Source: Azolla caroliniana (taxonomy: Eukaryota > Polypodiophyta). Taken from it: a stretch of 64,000 nt of DNA. Each line of letters starts with the position of its first letter. Within the stretch, counting starts at the first letter, position 1. Under the pieces are notes generated by a model that ran no database searches, had not been told where the DNA came from, and saw nothing but the letters and a program-made list of their open reading frames with translations. The stretch lies in NCBI GenBank assembly GCA_043228905.1, contig JBHGNT010000009.1, positions 1,674,001-1,738,000 on the forward strand. Direction: 5' to 3'. This document shows, piece after piece, positions 61,105-64,000 of the stretch. Position numbers and translations under genes: made by a program.

Positions 61105-62918
61105 GGGCGGGATCACGAGGGTCTTGGACTAGGGAGTACTCAAGGGATAGAGAAGACCCGAGGTTTGCTTTACGACAATACTACTTCCCAACCCCTTCCC
61201 GAGCAAGGGCTCGTTGCCCCTTTTGTGAGGCCGGTGGCTTTTGTTGATCACGATTAGTCGAGTTTTCGAGATCACCGCACAAGCCAGTGATCAAACAGGT
61301 ACAAGCAAAGATGATCACACAAGGGGACGATAACACAAACATGAATGCACATACATCTTTATGAGGATGAGAGGTGCATGGGCACGCCCGAACACTCCCT
61401 TGTCACAAGACGTCGAATGTATGAGGAAGACACAAAACACACGCACAAATGCTCGTATGCGTTTATGAGGAGAGGTGCATGGGCACACTCGAAACGCTCC
61501 CTCCTCACAAGACGGCCAAACGTACAAGGAAGACACAAATATTACACACACAAAATGCGCGTACACCTTTATGAGGAGGAGAGGTGCATGGGTATGTCCG
61601 AAACACTCCTTCGCCACAAGACGACTAAATGTACAAAACATAAACACACACACAAAATGCTCGCACACCTTTATGAGGAGGAGAGGTGCATGGGTACGTC
61701 CGAAACACTCCTTCGCCACAAGATGACTAAATGTACAAAACACAAACACACGCACAAAATGCTCGTACGCCTTTATGAGGAGGAGAGGTGCATGGGCAAG
61801 CCCGAATGCTCCCTCGTCACAAGACGACCGAACGTACAAGGAAGACACAAACACATGCACAAAATGCTCGTACACCTTTATGAGGAGGAGAGGTGCATGG
61901 GCACACCCGAAACGCTCCCTCGTCACAAGATAGCCGAACGTACAAGGAAGACTGTCACAAACACACACACAAAATGCTCGTACGCCTTTATGAGGAGGAG
62001 AGGTGCATGGGCAAGCCCGAACGCTCCCTCGTGACAAGATGACCGAACGTAGAAGTGGTCGAGAACAAAGAAAGAAAGAAAGAAAGAAAGAAACACAAAT
62101 GATATTGGCCAAAGAAATAAATACGTGTTCGATTCCAACGCAAGAGGACCGTTTATAAAATAGGGTTTGATTATAATGACAACTTCTAGTTAACCACGAG
62201 CTCAATCAAAACATAAATACTAAATGCCCTTACAGACAAGAGCAAATCCGAACACGATGAAGATGAACACACGAGCACCACCAAAATGCCAACCCCAACG
62301 AACCACGACCATTCGAATGGCGAGCACACGGGCTCGCAACGTCGAACCAACAAAGCTTGTACTCACGAGCACTTCGAGTGCCAACACAAAGAAGACGAGC
62401 ACGTGGCGATGAGGGGATGAAGGGGTATGAGATGAAAAGAAGTGGTGAAGATGAAGATGAAGAGCTCCAAAAGAAAAATGGTGATAGTCTCCTCCTCCCA
62501 AAAACACCCTCCTCAAATGAGCCCCCCTCGATCTCCTTTTATAGGAAAAAAGAAGGGGGGTCGCCATTTTTGTCTTCAATGCAAAAGGAATAACATTCCT
62601 TAAATCACATTGCATTATAAGACCGGATTTGAACCTTGCACCTCTAGCTATAAGTTAATAAGACTATCCAGTAGCCCATTAACTCTCTCTTATATTCTAT
62701 CTCTACAAATTCATAGCCTATCTCCTCTCTATTTTTTATCTCTCCTCTCTCTTACTTTTAACACGAGCTTCTATATATCCTTTCTACCCTTTCTTTTCCC
62801 TTTTCTTTTGCATGTGCACAATTAATTGCCTTTGTGTGCACACACATTGCACATGCACATTTTGACCCCCCCCCTTTCGCCGGTTTTTTCCCACTCTCAA
62901 GCACGCCACATCACGACA
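61105..62918 (-). mobile_element. LTR-like block B with TATA box and internal minisatellite
   Basis: On the minus strand it begins TGTCGTGATG (62918) and has CTATAAAAGG at 62535-62544. It ends at CCTAGTCCAAGACCCTCG (complement of about 61115-61132). The same three landmarks occur in block A (9901-10785). Between TATA and the end block lies a seven-unit array (61340-62056). No pol domain adjoins it in this window, so it is a fragment or a non-autonomous element. ORFs of 229 (plus) and 296 (minus) residues here are only readings through the repeats. Confidence 0.45.
61340..62056. repeat. Seven-unit minisatellite, 101-110 bp period
   Basis: AGGTGCATGGG begins at 61372, 61473, 61582, 61684, 61786, 61891 and 62001. 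Each unit runs CTTTATGAGGAGGAG, AGGTGCATGGG, CCGAA-CTCC, CACAAGA, then ACACAAACACAC and AAATGCTCG. Units 3 and 4 share private changes (ACTAAATGTACAAAACA), so amplification happened in steps. An (AAAG)n run follows at about 62066-62091. Confidence 0.92.
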
Positions 62919-63157
62919 TCAGTGTAGTACACCATCGATTTCGAAAATTTAGCCTCATTAGTTTTGCAACATCATCAGTACCATCAATCCGCTCATATTA
63001 AGCTCTTAGTGTAGTTATTAATGTGTGCCAGATAAGCTTAATCAATTCAGCTGGAGGGCGTTTGTGTGTTGAAAATACCCAGGTACACCTTGTTGTCCAT
63101 ATACACCATATAGTAATGGGGGCAAGCAATGTCCAAAGATCTCCAATGTTTTTGATT

Positions 63158-63460
63158 CTATGCACAAGTTGTAGGTACCAGGTTGTCAGTGATCAACCAA
63201 ACAATGCCATGCTCCCCTCTGTACTGAGCATCGCATGTGCTATTGTATATCACCACATCATCCTCAAGACAAATCCAGGAAGCATGTCCCCAGTTGAGGG
63301 TGAACAAACTAGAGGCATGGCAAAGCAAACATAGTGCCCTTCCCCATACAACCATTGCCCCACGACATTCCCATAGACAATGGGAAATGCTTTCTATCTG
63401 TCCACATGCAATACATCTAGGGTCTACATTGGGGCCTTTACCCCACGTCCCTACCGGCAA
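63158..63460 (-). mobile_element. LINE C-terminal zf-RVT fragment
   Basis: A 100-residue minus-strand frame with MPVGTWGKGPNVDPRC, IACGQIESISHCLWEC and VVWGRAL. This is the Cys/His zinc-binding module after the RT of plant LINEs (zf-RVT type). The rest of the element is not present up to the window edge. Confidence 0.75.
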
Positions 63461-64000
63461 ACTCTATGTGCAATAAGTCATAAGAAATCAATTCCTCATA
63501 TTATTTTCTATATTCAAATGTTTAATGCAAATTTATGAGGAACAAATTTTTATGTTTATCTTTGTATATGTAAAAATGTTAAATCTATATCCACATATTT
63601 GTCAATGCCTACATGAAATTGTTGGGTTCCACTATTATGTCAAGTTTACACAACTTCTCATTTAGCAATTGTATTCGTCATACGATTTTGGGTCACTTCC
63701 AAATGTGGGAAAGAGAGCCATATGCTCATTGTTCAATGTTGTCATGCATTTTTTATCAAAGCTTGAATTCAAGGATCACAATGGAAAATGCCCTAAACGT
63801 CTTGTTCCTTAGTTCCACATGCAAGAATAATGATGGGGTAATATTTAAGTTTCATGTGCTTCAAATTCGCAATGTGGCAATGAGATGATGGAAAAGTATA
63901 CAAATAAAGTTTGAATCATATCTTAATTTGTGATGTGGAAAAAGGAGTATATACAATGAAGAAATCATATATGTTAATGTGTAATGGGTACCATTGGAAA
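63461..64000. other. Right-edge AT-rich DNA
   Basis: Nothing supported. A 91-residue plus-strand ORF at 63613-63888 has no recognisable motif. Confidence 0.35.

Noticed and set aside
61315-62205. 296-residue minus-strand and 229-residue plus-strand repeat proteins
   Set aside because: Both are readings through a roughly 105-bp minisatellite. Open frames on both strands reflect unit composition, with no domain evidence.

Overview
The window is nuclear DNA of a flowering plant. The evidence is spliced plant genes (an alpha-expansin, an ATX-type histone methyltransferase, two mitochondrial-type proteins), plant-type snRNA promoters, and decayed copia, gypsy and LINE elements in a gene-poor, AT-rich background. 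I cannot name the species.

Layout. 449-2734 (+) encodes an uninterrupted PHD/SET protein of the ATX3/4/5 class. 4130-10785 is a pile of LTR-retrotransposon remains on the minus strand: a broken copia, a broken gypsy with inserts including a likely solo LTR, and an LTR-like block. 12333-17672 (-) is a six-exon gene for a mitochondrial-type protein with two RRM-like halves. 20664-22040 (-) holds two tiny related membrane-peptide ORFs that appear to share one spliced transcript. 23822-24724 is bounded by 29-bp inverted repeats. 27888-30925 (-) is a nine-exon NDUFAF2/B17.2-like complex I assembly factor gene. 33409-41867 (+) carries five tandem U5 snRNA genes, each with its own upstream element and TATA box. 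41868-53170 is mainly repeats and LINE/SINE relics. 54478-56689 (+) is a three-exon alpha-expansin gene. 61105-62918 (-) is a second LTR-like block with a seven-copy minisatellite. A LINE fragment lies near the right end.

The strongest result is the U5 cluster. Every copy has the invariant loop (CGCCTTTTACT), an Sm site and a closing 3' stem-loop, and lies 32-34 bp downstream of a TATA box with a TCCCAC-type upstream element. The USE-TATA gap is about 19-22 bp, close to the spacing I know for Pol III snRNA genes, although U5 contains T-runs that should stop Pol III. The second most interesting locus is the apparent dicistronic pair of membrane peptides. The protein-coding genes are otherwise unrelated neighbours; nothing suggests a metabolic cluster.

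Exon boundaries were set by hand from GT/AG sites, reading-frame continuity and family resemblance. No alignment or expression data were available.
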